Source: Paraburkholderia eburnea
Lineage (GTDB): Bacteria > Pseudomonadota > Gammaproteobacteria > Burkholderiales > Burkholderiaceae
Assembly (NCBI RefSeq): GCF_002917095.1
Contig: NZ_PQGA01000008.1
Span: 1-64,000 of the forward strand
Direction: 5' to 3'
DNA: 64,000 nucleotides
Shown: one piece after another, positions 8,325-16,007 of the stretch
Position numbering within the stretch: the first letter of the stretch is position 1
Layout: each line of letters starts with the position of its first letter
Notes under the pieces: model-generated
Seen by the model: only the letters and a program-made list of their open reading frames with translations
Database searches by the model: none
What the model was told of the DNA's origin: nothing
Translations under genes and position numbers: made by a program

Positions 8325-9959
8325 ATGGCTTCCCAGAATATTCTCGATGTCGTTGTCGTCGGTTACGGACCCGTTGGGCAGACACTGTCCATTCTGCTCG
8401 GGCAGCGGGGCTATCAGGTCGCGGTCTACGACCGCTGGCCGTCGCTTTATCCGCTGCCGCGCGCGGTCTTTCACGATCACGAAATCCGTCGCGTGTTTCA
8501 TGCGATGGGAATTGGTCAGGATGTCGAATCAATTTCCCAGCCTTCGGCAACCTATCAATGGTTCAATGCCGACTGGAAAACGCTGGTCGAGATCGACTGG
8601 TCTTCGGAGTCAATCAGCGATGGCCCGGTCGGCTATCTGTTCAATCAACCTTCGCTGGAGGCGCTGCTCGACCGCAAGGCAAAGTCGTTGCCGTGCGTCG
8701 CCGTTCACCAAGGCTGGGAAGCGATCGAACTGCATGAGCGCGCCGACCATTGCGAACTGAAGCTCGAACGCGTGACGATGCAGGACGGCAAGGTCACACG
8801 CAGCGGCGAAACGCAGACGGTCAAGGCGAAATATGTGATTGGCGCGGACGGCGCGAACAGCTTCGTGCGCAAGTCCTGCGGCATGGCGTTCGAGGATCTG
8901 GGCTTCCAGGAGGACTGGCTCGTCATCGACCTGAAGCCGCACGAGGGCGTGAAGCTCGACGTGCCCGACATCGGCCAGTGGTGCAATCCCGAGCGCCCGA
9001 CCACCATGGTGCCGGGCGGCCCTGGTTATCGGCGCTGGGAATTCATGCGTCTGCCGCACGAAACGCGCGAGGACATGCAGCGGCCCGAGAAAGTCTGGGA
9101 GTTGCTCTCGCCGTGGGTCGACCCCGAACAGGCAACGCTCGTGCGTTACGCGCTCTACACCTTCCGCTCGCTGATCGCGGACAACTGGCGCAAAGGGCGC
9201 GTGCTGATCGCGGGCGACGCGGCGCATCAGATGCCGCCGTTCATGGGCCAGGGCATGTGCTCCGGCCTGCGCGATGCCTGGAACCTCGCGTGGCGCTTCG
9301 ATCTCGTGCTGCGCGATGTCGCCCCGCCCGCGCTGCTCGACGGCTACACGCCGGAGCGTCGCCCGCAGGTGCGCGCCGTGATCGATGCGTCGATCGCGAT
9401 GGGTCAGGTCGTCTGCACATCGGACCCGCTCAAGGCTGCAGAGCGCGACGCCGCCTATCTCGCCGGCGACGTGCCGCCGCTGCCGCCCTTCCCCGGACTA
9501 ACCGACGGCCTCATCGTCCGCACGCAGAATAGTGCCGACGGCGGCATCGCCGGACAATTGAGCGTGCATGGCCAAGTGCAAAATCATGGCCGCACGATGC
9601 GCTACGACGAGGCGGTGCCGACGGGCTTCCAGGTGATCGGACTCGACGTCGATCCGCAAGCGTGCCTGAGCGATGCGGCACTCGCCGCGCTCGACCAGCT
9701 TGGCGCGTACACGATCGGCGTGACGCACGATGCGTCGAAGGTGGTGGCGAACCGCGTGCTCTACGACGTCAGCGGCAAGTATCAGCAGTTCTTCGCGCAG
9801 CACGACGCGAAGATCGTGATCGTACGGCCGGACTACTACGTGTTCGGCGCCGCGCGCAGCGCCGCAGAAGCGAACGATCTGGTGGGCATGCTCATCGCGG
9901 AGATCGGCCTCGATCAGGCCAGCGCCGCCAGCAAATCACACGCGAGCGCCGTTGCATAA
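8325..9959 (+). CDS. FAD-dependent aromatic hydroxylase, MhpA/DntB-like
   Basis: The 544-residue flavoprotein monooxygenase has the three group-A FAD motifs: GYGPVG near the N-terminus, the DG motif VIGADGANSFVRK, and the GD motif VLIAGDAAHQMPPFMGQGM. The C-terminal thioredoxin-like extension ending in VIVRPDYYVFGAA is that of MhpA/PheA-type hydroxylases. The start was placed at ATG 8325 because AAGGTGA lies five bases upstream; a TTG at 8310 is in frame but is part of that ribosome-binding region. It would hydroxylate a phenol using NAD(P)H and oxygen to give the substrate of the adjacent dioxygenase. Confidence 0.93.
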   Translation: MASQNILDVVVVGYGPVGQTLSILLGQRGYQVAVYDRWPSLYPLPRAVFHDHEIRRVFHAMGIGQDVESISQPSATYQWFNADWKTLVEIDWSSESISDGPVGYLFNQPSLEALLDRKAKSLPCVAVHQGWEAIELHERADHCELKLERVTMQDGKVTRSGETQTVKAKYVIGADGANSFVRKSCGMAFEDLGFQEDWLVIDLKPHEGVKLDVPDIGQWCNPERPTTMVPGGPGYRRWEFMRLPHETREDMQRPEKVWELLSPWVDPEQATLVRYALYTFRSLIADNWRKGRVLIAGDAAHQMPPFMGQGMCSGLRDAWNLAWRFDLVLRDVAPPALLDGYTPERRPQVRAVIDASIAMGQVVCTSDPLKAAERDAAYLAGDVPPLPPFPGLTDGLIVRTQNSADGGIAGQLSVHGQVQNHGRTMRYDEAVPTGFQVIGLDVDPQACLSDAALAALDQLGAYTIGVTHDASKVVANRVLYDVSGKYQQFFAQHDAKIVIVRPDYYVFGAARSAAEANDLVGMLIAEIGLDQASAASKSHASAVA

Positions 9960-9969
9960 CCGCTGAAAC

Positions 9970-9990
9970 GGGCGGCGCCACGCGCCGCCC
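9970..9990 (+). terminator. Hairpin after the catabolic operon
   Basis: A 9-bp GC-only stem GGGCGGCGC / GCGCCGCCC with a 3-base loop starts 11 bp after the hydroxylase stop. It lacks a good T run, so it may be a weak or Rho-assisted terminator. Confidence 0.5.
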
Positions 9991-10007
9991 GCTGCTTCAC
10001 GCTGCGG

Positions 10008-10363
10008 CCACACCGAGGCGCTGATCGCGGGAAAACCCAACGCTCCCACGAAATACGCGGTGACGAACCACGTCAATGCCGCGCGCCGATGCTCGGCGAT
10101 CGAATCGTTGACGGCCTGCAACGGGACGCTCGGATACGTCAACCCGTAACCCATGCCGGGCAACACCGCCGACACCGCCTGAAATTTTGGTTGCGAGGAC
10201 AACGAGCGGATAAAGCCCCCTGCCGATAGCGGATCAGCAGGTTCTTGCAGATCGCGCCAGCGAGGCCCGACTCCAGCACATGGAATTTGTCGACGCTGAC
10301 CACAGCGCGATGCGCGCGCACGTCGACAGGGCCACCGCAAGGATTGAGCAGATCGGGCAGATT
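10008..10363 (-). pseudogene. Remnants of a membrane transporter and another unidentified coding segment
   Basis: On the minus strand one frame (about 10010-10180) reads GMGYGLTYPSVPLQAV, later LTWFVTAYFVGALGFP, which looks like part of the C-terminal half of an MFS transporter. A second frame (about 10216-10363) reads PVDVRAHRAVVSVDKFHVL and SGLAGAICKNLLIRYRQ, which also looks like former coding sequence, but I do not recognise the family. Neither has a start or an intact frame. This 590-bp stretch between two intact genes is therefore best read as gene debris. Confidence 0.4.
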
Positions 10364-10546
10364 CGCGGTGTTCGACATCGATGAAATGGCTGCGGGGCTC
10401 GATGGCCGCATCTGCGGTAACCTTGAAAGCGCGCGCAGATTCAGCCACTTGAATCTTGCAATTCTTATACCATCGTTGCGTAATCGGACTGACCCGCCGG
10501 CCCCACCCGTCGGCTTCGAAACGCCGGATTTCACGCCCGCTCCCGC

Positions 10547-11932
10547 ATGCCGCTGCCTCCGCCGCCCGCCTTACTCGCACAAACGCTGCGCCGCGTCGAG
10601 CGGCGCTATCGCCTGCCGCCGCTTGTCACGCCCGCGTCCCTGACCGATGCCCACAGCCCGGCAACCGTGCTTGCGGTCGCGATCGAAGCGGCCCGCAAGG
10701 CCGTCGCCAGCGCTCACGTGCCCGACGCGGCGCTGGAGCGCCTGTTCGTCGACGCGCTCGCGCAGATGATTCGCCACGCGATGCGCGAAGAAGGCGGCGA
10801 CGCCATGCTGCAGGCCACCGTGCTGCGTCATCGCGAGGCACAGGTCCGCGAATACGCCGAACTCGCCGCAAGCGCCGACCAGGATCGGCGCGCGATACAC
10901 GCGGCGGTCAACGCGATCGCCCATCCCGCGAAGCTGGAACGTCAGCCGCCAGGCGCGCAACGCGATGCGCTCGCCCACTTGCAGGCCGCTGCGTCATCGG
11001 CGTCATGGGCGGATCTCGTGCAGATATTGACCAGGCTGCAGGAAAGCCCTGAAATCGCCGCTTCGCCCGCGCTCGCGCGCGATATCGCGAAGCTCGCCTC
11101 CCAGAACGCGCTCGCGCACCTGCTTCGCATCGACGCCCTCGCAGCGGACGAGCGCGTACGCCAGTACCGCGCCTTGCTTGAGCGAAACGGCCCCCGGCCT
11201 GGCAGCGCGCAAGCAATCGCGCAAGGCACGCGTTCGCAGCAGCGCGGCGCGGCGGTCGAAATGCTCGCCATGCAGGCGCTCGACGCGCTCGCCCAGCGGC
11301 TCAACGATGCGGACCCGGCAGGCCCGCCATACCGCGTCGTGACGTCGATGCGCGTGCCTTCCGCGATTCCCGGCAGCCACGAACGCGCGAAAACCGAGTG
11401 GGATGCCGTGCTGCTCGAACGCGTGCAAGGCAATGATGGCGACGACGTCTGGAACGTGCGCCTGCTGGTGGAGGCCAAGGCGTCCGTTGATGCGGCGACG
11501 ACCGATCTGCCCCGGCTGCTGCGCGGTCTGCGCCTGCTCGCGCACGCCGATGTGGACCGGGTCTATGGATTCGAAACGCAGCAGGGCCACGTGAAGCTCA
11601 ACGGTGCGTCGCTGCACGCGCTATCGACAGACGACGCCGCGTTGCGCAATGCCGTGCTCTATTGCTGCGATGCGCCCGCCGAAATGCCGCCGCGCCTGTT
11701 GGGCGCCGCCAGCCGCATGCAGCTTTTATCGGCCCATCCCAGCGTCGGGTTCGCGAATGCACTGGCTGAGCATCGCGCCGCTAACCCGCACGCGCTCGTG
11801 CCGATCTGGCAGGCGTTGCTGGAATCGCCGCATTGGCACTCCGTGCTGCATCAGTACCCAATGCTGGGCCAGGTCCGCGATCTGATGGTGCATACCGACG
11901 ACCTCATGGCAGCGATTCGATCGCTGCCATAA
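10547..11932 (+). CDS. Hypothetical protein with PD-(D/E)XK nuclease-like motif set
   Basis: This 461-residue protein is not recognised as a named family. It starts with a proline-rich segment, is helical and alanine-rich to about residue 225, and then has an alpha/beta-looking region. In that region E238, D286 (in KTEWDAVLL) and E309-x-K311 (in VRLLVEAKAS) are ordered and spaced like the active site of PD-(D/E)XK phosphodiesterases, with the ExK on a predicted beta strand. No signal peptide or membrane segment is seen. It stands alone, convergent with the small secreted protein gene at 12017. The coding potential is strong; the nuclease reading is inference. Confidence 0.85.
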   Translation: MPLPPPPALLAQTLRRVERRYRLPPLVTPASLTDAHSPATVLAVAIEAARKAVASAHVPDAALERLFVDALAQMIRHAMREEGGDAMLQATVLRHREAQVREYAELAASADQDRRAIHAAVNAIAHPAKLERQPPGAQRDALAHLQAAASSASWADLVQILTRLQESPEIAASPALARDIAKLASQNALAHLLRIDALAADERVRQYRALLERNGPRPGSAQAIAQGTRSQQRGAAVEMLAMQALDALAQRLNDADPAGPPYRVVTSMRVPSAIPGSHERAKTEWDAVLLERVQGNDGDDVWNVRLLVEAKASVDAATTDLPRLLRGLRLLAHADVDRVYGFETQQGHVKLNGASLHALSTDDAALRNAVLYCCDAPAEMPPRLLGAASRMQLLSAHPSVGFANALAEHRAANPHALVPIWQALLESPHWHSVLHQYPMLGQVRDLMVHTDDLMAAIRSLP

Positions 11933-12016
11933 ACGCGTCGCCCGATTTCAATCAGGCTTTATTTATATTGAAGCGCAATCGCTTCGCCGGCCTTCTTCGC
12001 CTGCCTGGCCCGGCGA

Positions 12017-12397
12017 TTAGTTACAACCCATCGCCGTGCAATAGTGCGTATAAACCAGGCCATTCCCATCCATACCCGAAATCGTGCGTGTGCCGTTGCC
12101 GTAATCGGTCACGCTCTCATTCCATGAGGCGCCGTCCGCTGCCATGCCGCTAACGAATGACGTACTGCCAGCGGTGGTCGGAATCCGGTCTGAAGGGCCG
12201 CCTGTCATCGGCGGTTTCTCGTTGATCGGCGTTGTATTGCCGAAGTGCTGCACCGTGTAATTATTGGCGGATGCGTCGATGCAATCTGGAAACGCGAGAC
12301 TGCCCGAACAACCAGCGGCAGTCCCGAGTGCAGCCGCGTCCGCCGATGACGCGCAAGCCATGGCGGCCACGCAGAGGCTCAGTGCAATGCACTTCAA
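12017..12397 (-). CDS. Small secreted protein of unknown function
   Basis: The 126-residue product begins with a clear Sec signal peptide (MKCIALSLCVAAMACASSADA). The mature part is short, rich in Gly, Ser, Thr and Asn, and contains four cysteines, two near each end (AAGCSGSLAFPDC and the C-terminal HYCTAMGCN), which may form disulphides in the periplasm or outside the cell. I do not recognise the family. It is a single gene convergent with the gene at 10547 and preceded by a long AT-richer region. Confidence 0.7.
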   Translation of the reverse strand: MKCIALSLCVAAMACASSADAAALGTAAGCSGSLAFPDCIDASANNYTVQHFGNTTPINEKPPMTGGPSDRIPTTAGSTSFVSGMAADGASWNESVTDYGNGTRTISGMDGNGLVYTHYCTAMGCN

Positions 12398-13130
12398 TTA
12401 TGGCTCCGTCAAAACTGCGGCAGCATGGTTGCGCCGCGGGGTTCGTGAGGTGGTTGATCGCGCGAATAGCGGCGCGCTGCATTGTACCTTGAGCCCCGAC
12501 CGGCGCACGCGCCGAGTGCACCTGAAATCCGGCACGAAATTCATTCGTCGGAATAAAGCGCTTCCGGTTGAATAAAAACGTTTGCGCATGCTCGAATGGC
12601 TAAATAGCGCATCCATAACAGCCTTAACATTGCCCTTAACATTTTCAAAAAATGGCACGCGCGGATATCGATTTCCATACACTGAAAAACAGCTTCAGTG
12701 ACGAAATGACCACACATGCGGGACTTTTTATCGCAGCCCCCCATTGACCTACGCAAAATACATAAGTCGCTGGTAAGATGGGCGCGAATATCGGATGGCA
12801 GCGTGCTGCTCCGGAATAACGGCCCGAATCCAGACCATTCGTGCCGCCGGATCGAACAACATGCGCCATCGGCCATCGGGGAACGGCCATCCGCCCGCAT
12901 GCACGGACATAAGGCGCACCAGCGAAAAGAGTGCGCCCCTTCGCTGTATGCAATCGATCGCCAGTCGTTCAGGCGCGGGCTTCGTCTTGCTGGCGAAACG
13001 CCCTGCCCAATTTGCGACTGCTTCGCGCAGACACACTCCCCATGCACCACCCGAGCCCCGGCCGCTTTCGCGTTGCCGGGCCTGATGAACGCTGTCGAGT
13101 CGTTAGCTGCACGAACCAGCCGAAGCTGCC
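12398..13130. other. 733-bp gene-free region upstream of the polysaccharide cluster
   Basis: No frame in this stretch looks coding: the open frames are short, cysteine/arginine rich and lack ribosome-binding sites. The sequence is clearly AT-richer than its neighbours around 12540-12780. It must hold the promoters of the small secreted protein gene (minus strand) and of the priming glycosyltransferase gene (plus strand), but I could not identify a convincing promoter. TTGACC at 12744 lacks a matching -10 box. Confidence 0.5.
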
Positions 13131-14543
13131 ATGTCGACCCAGTCTAGCCACCATCACCGCCTTTTCATGGCGTTGGCCGGCGGCCTCAGCGCGACCCTGA
13201 ACGCGGGCGCCTTTCTCGCACTGCTGCCGCCACACGTTTCGGGCGTCGAGCTGTTCTATCTGCGCGCGCTCGCTGGACTGCTCGCCGTCACCGCTTTCAT
13301 CCTGTTCGCGCGCTTTCATCTGCTGTCCAGCGCGCGCGATCTGTGGTGGATGCTTGGGCGCGGCGCGCGGCGCTGGGCGCGCCTTTTCATCGCCGTGGCG
13401 TTGCTGACGCTCGTCGCGCGCATGGGCGGCGAGAACGGCCTTGCGCTGCTCGCCAAATGGGCCGTGATTGCGTTGCCGTTGCAGCTCGTCGGTCTCGCGG
13501 TACTGCGCGGCGTGGCGCACAGCATCAACAATGCGCCCGGCAATCAGCGCGACGCCGTGTTCTTCGGCATGGGCAGCGAAGCGCGCAAGCTGAATCTGCG
13601 TCTGCGCCGCTCGCCGATTCTCGGTGTACGCGTGATTGGCTATTACAACGATGCCCCCGTCATGCCGCGCGCCGGCGAAACGCTGCCGCCCTATCTCGGC
13701 CGCTTTGCCGACGCCACGGCCCGCATCCAGGCCAATGATTTCGAAGTCGTGTTCATCGCCGCCGGCCAGCTCGACGGCGAGAGCATGACCAGCGAGATCG
13801 TGCAGCATCTTTACGATTCGACGGCTGCCATCTATTTCGTGCCCGAATCGCGCTTCGTCGAAGACCTCGCGACTCACAGCACCGATCTCGCGGGCGTGCC
13901 GCTGCTCGCCCTGCACGACATGCCGATCCTCGGCTTGTCGCGCGCGCTCAAGCGCACCGTCGACATCGTCGGTGCGAGTGTGATGCTGGTGTTGCTTTCG
14001 CCGATCATGATTACCATCGCGGTCGTGATCCGGCTCGATTCGCCGGGCCCGATCCTGTTCCGCCAACTGCGCTATGGCGAGCGCGGCGAGCCGATCGTCG
14101 TGCACAAGTTCCGCTCGATGCGCGTCGTCACGCGCGAAGAAGAAGCCGCCAACAAGGGCACCGTGCGTCAGGCGGTCGCCGGCGACGACCGCATCACGTC
14201 GATCGGCAGGTTTCTGCGCCGTAGCTCGCTCGACGAACTGCCGCAGTTCCTCAATGTACTGGGCGGTTCGATGAGTCTCGTCGGCCCGCGCCCACATGCA
14301 GCCGAACACAACGAACTCTATCGACGCCTGATTCCAGGCTATATGCTGCGCCATAGCGTGAAGCCCGGCATCACCGGCTGGGCGCAGATCAACGGCCTGC
14401 GCGGCATCACCGACACGCCCGACAAGATGCAGCGGCGCGTCGAATACGACCGCTATTACATTACGCACTGGTCGCTGTGGCTCGATCTGCAGATTCTGAT
14501 GCGCACGATCCCCGAAATCATCGCCGGACGCAACGCCATCTAA
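13131..14543 (+). CDS. Undecaprenyl-phosphate glucose phosphotransferase (WcaJ type)
   Basis: The 470-residue membrane enzyme starts polysaccharide assembly by moving a sugar-1-phosphate, usually glucose, from UDP-sugar to undecaprenyl phosphate. It has an N-terminal group of membrane helices (to about residue 130), a nucleotide-binding-like central domain (FFGMGSEARKLNLRLRR), and a C-terminal bacterial sugar-transferase domain from about residue 270. The latter shows KRTVDIVGASVML, the catalytic KFRSMRV, RRSSLDELPQFLNVL, VGPRPHA and KPGITGWAQINGLRG. It is the first gene of the exopolysaccharide cluster and is followed by a strong terminator, so it is transcribed alone. It resembles WcaJ/CpsB priming enzymes, including the one in cepacian synthesis. 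Confidence 0.94.
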   Translation: MSTQSSHHHRLFMALAGGLSATLNAGAFLALLPPHVSGVELFYLRALAGLLAVTAFILFARFHLLSSARDLWWMLGRGARRWARLFIAVALLTLVARMGGENGLALLAKWAVIALPLQLVGLAVLRGVAHSINNAPGNQRDAVFFGMGSEARKLNLRLRRSPILGVRVIGYYNDAPVMPRAGETLPPYLGRFADATARIQANDFEVVFIAAGQLDGESMTSEIVQHLYDSTAAIYFVPESRFVEDLATHSTDLAGVPLLALHDMPILGLSRALKRTVDIVGASVMLVLLSPIMITIAVVIRLDSPGPILFRQLRYGERGEPIVVHKFRSMRVVTREEEAANKGTVRQAVAGDDRITSIGRFLRRSSLDELPQFLNVLGGSMSLVGPRPHAAEHNELYRRLIPGYMLRHSVKPGITGWAQINGLRGITDTPDKMQRRVEYDRYYITHWSLWLDLQILMRTIPEIIAGRNAI

Positions 14544-14570
14544 AGCCCTCCAATGAAGCCTCAAATGCAA

Positions 14571-14604
14571 AACGCCGGCACCTGAAAAGGCACCGGCGTT
14601 TTTT
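14571..14604. terminator. Bidirectional terminator between the priming transferase and WecG-type genes
   Basis: AACGCCGG at 14571-14578 pairs with CCGGCGTT at 14593-14600, and the stem extends inward after a 2-base mismatch. A T run follows on the plus strand and an A run precedes (T run on the minus strand). It lies between two convergent stop codons. Confidence 0.8.
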
Positions 14605-14631
14605 ATCGCGGGGTCTTGCCGCTCGAATTCG

Positions 14632-15444
14632 TTACATGCGGCGAAGACGCCATTGACGCCAGCAGATGCGGATAAAGCGGCGATCGTCGACCAGATAGCG
14701 ACGCCACAAACGCGCCGGGTCCTGCATGATGCGCCAGCACCATTCGACGCCCGAACGCTGCATCCAGACCGGCGCGCGCTTTTGCAGACCGGCGGCGAAT
14801 TCAATCGCCGCGCCCGCGCACAACATCAGGCCGCCCGGCATCGACCCCGCGTGACGCAATGCCCAGCGCTCCTGCTTCGGCATGCCGACACACACGAACA
14901 CGATATCGGGCGCGGCGGCACGCACGCGCTCCGCGATTGCGTCACCTTCGGCGCCGGTCGGATCGAAGCCCATGGACGGCGCGATCACTTCCATGTCGAG
15001 CCCAGGATAATGCGCGGCGATGCCGTCGATCAGCGCCTGCTCGTGACCGGGCTGGCCGCCTACAACGATGACTTTCCAGCCGTTTACGCGCGCGCGCTCG
15101 CACAGTCCGGGCAACAGGTCCGCACCCGTCACGCGGCCCGGCAAAGGCATGCCGAACAGACGGCTCGCCCACACGACGGGCATGCCGTCGGCGAACAGAA
15201 AATCCGCGGTGCGATAAAGCGTTGTAAGGTCGGGCTGCCGGTCGAGCCGTACAAGGTGATCGACGTTCGGCGTGACCGCCACGCGAGCCCGGCCGTCGCG
15301 TTTGAGCGCAGCTTCGCAGAGCACGTCTAGCGCGGTATCAAACGGCACGGCGGCAATATCGAGTCCGAACAACGCAATACTGGGCAGAGAATCCGCCCGT
15401 GCGGCCGCCTTTGGCGCCGCCGTCTGATAGAGCGCAGAGCTCAT
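14632..15444 (-). CDS. WecG/TagA/CpsF family glycosyltransferase
   Basis: The 270-residue protein belongs to the GT26 family, which adds an N-acetylmannosaminuronic-acid-type or glucose-type residue to a lipid-linked sugar at the cytoplasmic face of the membrane. Visible signatures are VTPNVDHLVRLDR, the catalytic-region FADGMPVVWASRLFG, RVTGADLLPGLCE, the nucleotide-binding VIVVGGQPGHEQ and VGMPKQERWA. The basic C-terminus (RRYLVDDRRFIRICWRQWRLRRM) should bind the membrane. It is one of only two clear sugar transferases in the cluster besides the DUF6492 protein, and is convergent with the priming gene. Confidence 0.92.
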   Translation of the reverse strand: MSSALYQTAAPKAAARADSLPSIALFGLDIAAVPFDTALDVLCEAALKRDGRARVAVTPNVDHLVRLDRQPDLTTLYRTADFLFADGMPVVWASRLFGMPLPGRVTGADLLPGLCERARVNGWKVIVVGGQPGHEQALIDGIAAHYPGLDMEVIAPSMGFDPTGAEGDAIAERVRAAAPDIVFVCVGMPKQERWALRHAGSMPGGLMLCAGAAIEFAAGLQKRAPVWMQRSGVEWCWRIMQDPARLWRRYLVDDRRFIRICWRQWRLRRM

Positions 15445-16007
15445 TGTTTTTGTAACCCCGACTTCCCGCCCGGATGCGACTCACCCATGCGCCCGCAATA
15501 CGGGCGCGCGTGACTCGTCCAACGTGATGTTGTTTGGTCTCCTGGCAATGCCAAGATGCGTATGGTTTTATTCGCAAAAAAATCTGCAATCGAATAGTAC
15601 CAGCGCATCTCAAAATGCGGGGACGTCGCCGTGCTTTTTCAGCGACAAACTCGAAAAGAAACTATTTGGCACATGGGGTGGAGCATATTTCAATTCTTCG
15701 GATGAAATAGAGGCATTGCGATGAGAGGCCGCGTAACAGCGCCCCAGCGCGCGAAAAACGTCGTATTCGCAGTGCAAATCGGCTACCATCGCAGCGATCG
15801 CGGGCCACGGAGTTTTTATAGGGTGTCGGCAACTCTCGGACAATTGACAGAATTTAAAGCGCAACAGCAGCAGCGAATGAATTCGGTAATATCTCCCGCT
15901 CGCAGGCAAAATACGGTACCCGACGAACTCGCTAACGTTTGCGCGCAATATAATGCGCCGCTTTTTCTTCAACGGGCGCTTCACCCGCGGCCCATCACCG
16001 CCTGAAT
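15445..16007. other. 563-bp divergent intergenic region in the polysaccharide cluster
   Basis: No coding frame is convincing here. It separates the WecG-type gene (minus strand) from the GMC oxidoreductase gene (plus strand), so it should hold two divergent promoters. The stretch 15560-15720 is AT-rich. A perfect TATAAT is present at 15949-15954, 54 bp before the GMC start. Confidence 0.5.
15949..15954 (+). promoter_or_regulatory. Candidate -10 box for the GMC oxidoreductase operon
   Basis: The consensus TATAAT lies 54 bp before the start codon. The -35 region (around 15926-15931) does not match consensus, so an activator may be needed. Confidence 0.35.

Noticed and set aside
12541..13050. 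169-codon minus-strand frame in the gap before the EPS cluster
   Set aside because: Cysteine- and arginine-rich, no ribosome-binding site, no conserved pattern, and it overlaps AT-rich non-coding DNA.
12969..14804. 611-codon open frame on the minus strand
   Set aside because: It lies opposite the priming glycosyltransferase, has Arg/His/Ala-rich shadow composition and no recognisable domain; high GC3 creates such long antisense frames.
15660..15690. Possible sigma-54 promoter (TGGCAC near 15668)
   Set aside because: The GC of the -12 element is not at the required distance from the GG of the -24 element.
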